A stretch of DNA of 64,000 nucleotides from Streptomyces sp. NBC_01750 (GTDB lineage Bacteria; Actinomycetota; Actinomycetes; Streptomycetales; Streptomycetaceae), in contig NZ_CP109137.1 of assembly GCF_035918095.1 (NCBI RefSeq), positions 6,202,001 to 6,266,000 of the forward strand, in the 5' to 3' direction. The notes beneath the pieces were generated by a model that was not told the origin of the DNA, searched no databases, and was given only the letters and a program-made list of their open reading frames with translations. A program made the translations under genes and the position numbers. Each line of letters opens with the position of its first letter. Within the stretch, counting starts at the first letter, position 1. Positions 62,325-64,000 of this stretch are shown here, one piece after another.

Positions 62325-64000
62325 ATGACCGAGCAGGCCACCGGGGCCCACCATCCGCAGCCGCGGGCCCGAAGCGGCGGACCGACATCCGCCACCGTTG
62401 AGCACGTCACGGGCGCGCAGTCCCTCATCCGTTCTCTCGAGGAAGTGGGGGCCGACACGGTATTCGGCATCCCCGGCGGCGCCATCCTCCCCGCGTACGA
62501 CCCGATGATGGACTCCAGCAAGGTCCGTCACATCCTGGTCCGCCACGAGCAGGGCGCCGGCCACGCCGCGACCGGATACGCGCAGGCCACCGGCAAGGTC
62601 GGCGTGTGTATGGCCACGTCGGGCCCCGGCGCCACCAACCTGGTCACCCCGATCGCCGACGCGCATATGGACTCGGTCCCGCTGGTCGCGATCACCGGCC
62701 AGGTCTCCTCCAAGGCGATCGGCACCGACGCCTTCCAGGAGGCGGACATCGTCGGCATCACCATGCCGATCACCAAGCACAACTTCCTGGTCACCAAGGC
62801 CGAGGACATCCCGCGGACCATCGCCGAGGCCTTCCACATCGCCTCGACGGGACGCCCCGGCCCGGTCCTGGTCGACATCGCCAAGGACGCCCTCCAGGCG
62901 CGGACCACCTTCAGCTGGCCGCCGCAGCAGGACCTGCCCGGCTACCGGCCGGTGACCAAGCCGCACGCCAAGCAGATCCGCGAGGCCGCCAAGCTGATCA
63001 CCCAGGCCAGGCGCCCCGTGCTGTACGTCGGCGGCGGCGTCCTCAAGTCCCGCGCCACCGCCGAGCTGAAGGTCCTCGCAGAGCTCACCGGCGCCCCCGT
63101 CACCACCACCCTGATGGCGCTGGGCGCGTTCCCCGACAGCCACCCGCTGCACGTGGGAATGCCGGGCATGCACGGTGCGGTCACCGCCGTCACCGCGCTG
63201 CAGAAGGCCGACCTGATCGTCGCCCTCGGAGCCCGCTTCGACGACCGCGTCACCGGCAAGCTGGACAGTTTCGCCCCGTACGCCAAGATCGTCCACGCCG
63301 ATATCGACCCGGCCGAGATCGGCAAGAACCGCACCGCGGACGTCCCGATCGTCGGCGACGCCCGCGAGGTCATCGCCGACCTGGTCCAGGCCGTCCAGGC
63401 CGAGTACAGCGAGGGCCACACCGGCGACTACACCGCCTGGTGGAGCGATCTCAACCGCTGGCGCGAGACCTACCCGCTCGGCTATGAGCAGCCGAACGAC
63501 GGCAGTCTCTCCCCGCAGCAGGTCATCCAGCGCATCGGCGAGCTCGCCGACCCCGACACCATCTACGCGGCGGGCGTCGGCCAGCACCAGATGTGGGCCG
63601 CCCACTTCATCAACTACGAGCGGCCGGCCACCTGGCTGAACTCCGGCGGCGCCGGGACGATGGGGTACGCGGTCCCGGCCGCGATGGGCGCCAAGGCCGG
63701 TCAGCCGGACCGGATGGTCTGGGCGATCGACGGCGACGGCTGCTTCCAGATGACCAATCAGGAGCTCACCACCTGCGCGCTGAACAACATCCCGATCAAG
63801 GTCGCGATCATCAACAACGGCGCGCTCGGGATGGTCCGCCAGTGGCAGACCCTCTTCTACAACCAGCGCTACTCCAACACAGTGCTGCACTCGGGTCCCG
63901 AGGACGGCATCGCGGTGGAGGGCAAGTCCAGCGGCGGCACCCGCGTTCCCGACTTCGTCAAGCTGTCCGAGGCGATGGGCTGCTACGCACTGCGCTGCGA
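62325..64000 (+). CDS. ilvB: Acetolactate synthase large subunit (3' end outside window)
   Basis: First enzyme of branched-chain amino-acid synthesis; condenses two pyruvate, or pyruvate with 2-oxobutyrate. ThDP-binding landmarks: [26 protein letters not shown], the catalytic Glu in [18 protein letters not shown], and [15 protein letters not shown] with NN of the Mg/ThDP motif. About 558 codons are present, and some 50-60 are missing at the 3' end. The ATG at 62325 (MTEQ) is preferred to 62319 by ribosome-site spacing (GAGAAG). Transcription is probably controlled by the upstream attenuator. Confidence 0.95.
   Translation, partial: MTEQATGAHHPQPRARSGGPTSATVEHVTGAQSLIRSLEEVGADTVFGIPGGAILPAYDPMMDSSKVRHILVRHEQGAGHAATGYAQATGKVGVCMATSGPGATNLVTPIADAHMDSVPLVAITGQVSSKAIGTDAFQEADIVGITMPITKHNFLVTKAEDIPRTIAEAFHIASTGRPGPVLVDIAKDALQARTTFSWPPQQDLPGYRPVTKPHAKQIREAAKLITQARRPVLYVGGGVLKSRATAELKVLAELTGAPVTTTLMALGAFPDSHPLHVGMPGMHGAVTAVTALQKADLIVALGARFDDRVTGKLDSFAPYAKIVHADIDPAEIGKNRTADVPIVGDAREVIADLVQAVQAEYSEGHTGDYTAWWSDLNRWRETYPLGYEQPNDGSLSPQQVIQRIGELADPDTIYAAGVGQHQMWAAHFINYERPATWLNSGGAGTMGYAVPAAMGAKAGQPDRMVWAIDGDGCFQMTNQELTTCALNNIPIKVAIINNGALGMVRQWQTLFYNQRYSNTVLHSGPEDGIAVEGKSSGGTRVPDFVKLSEAMGCYALRC

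Overview
The window is high-GC actinobacterial DNA and almost certainly a Streptomyces core chromosome segment. Codon third positions are nearly all G or C, GTG starts and ATGA overlaps are common, and the order sdaA-glyA-gcvH-gcvT ... opp transporter ... cysteine desulfurase-mnmA ... ligA-rmdB-gatCAB ... cdgF-ilvB matches, from memory, the S. coelicolor SCO5464-SCO5512 neighbourhood. I see no rRNA, tRNA, CRISPR array or complete prophage.

Layout. 1-1.1 kb: an EF-hand protein and a STAS protein. 1098-4515: a small foreign island bounded by a perfect 65-bp direct repeat of the sdaA 3' end. It carries a truncated nucleosidase/STAND-NTPase conflict system and an intact abiEi-abiEii pair, but no integrase. 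4.4-9.1 kb: a glycine/serine catabolic run (gcvT, gcvH, glyA, sdaA, minus strand) under a tandem glycine riboswitch. 9.2-11.7 kb: a P-loop protein and two SseB-family proteins. 12.2-18.6 kb: an oligopeptide ABC transporter. 19-30.7 kb: a mixed set of channel, thioesterase, regulators (ArsR, WYL, TetR), small membrane proteins, cysteine desulfurase, amidase, MnmA, hydrolase, LOG and SDR genes. 30.7-40.3 kb: a MetE-like protein, DNA ligase, the c-di-GMP enzyme RmdB and the GatCAB amidotransferase. 40.6-43.8 kb: small accessory genes.

44.0-55.3 kb is the most interesting part: an apparently undescribed biosynthetic gene cluster. A LuxR-type regulator diverges from a 52-residue secreted peptide ending in DTGWG. 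The peptide is followed by eight closely spaced or overlapping genes: an ATP-grasp ligase, DAO-type flavin oxidase, SidA-like flavin N-monooxygenase, glutamine-synthetase-like ligase, PrxQ-like thiol peroxidase, MFS exporter, a second ATP-grasp ligase, and a glutathionylspermidine-synthase-like ATP-grasp enzyme. There are four amide/amine-forming ligases and no NRPS or PKS, so a small N-oxidised or gamma-glutamylated peptide-like metabolite is likely. The peptide is a candidate signal for the regulator, or less likely a biosynthetic precursor.

55.4-64 kb returns to core genes: DUF6191, a PQQ-type sugar dehydrogenase lipoprotein, an aldo/keto reductase, a D-2-hydroxyacid dehydrogenase and the membrane PAS-GGDEF-EAL protein CdgF with a degenerate EAL motif. 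ilvB follows, preceded by a 13-codon Ile/Leu/Val-rich leader peptide and a T-tract terminator, a textbook attenuator; ilvB runs off the end of the window.
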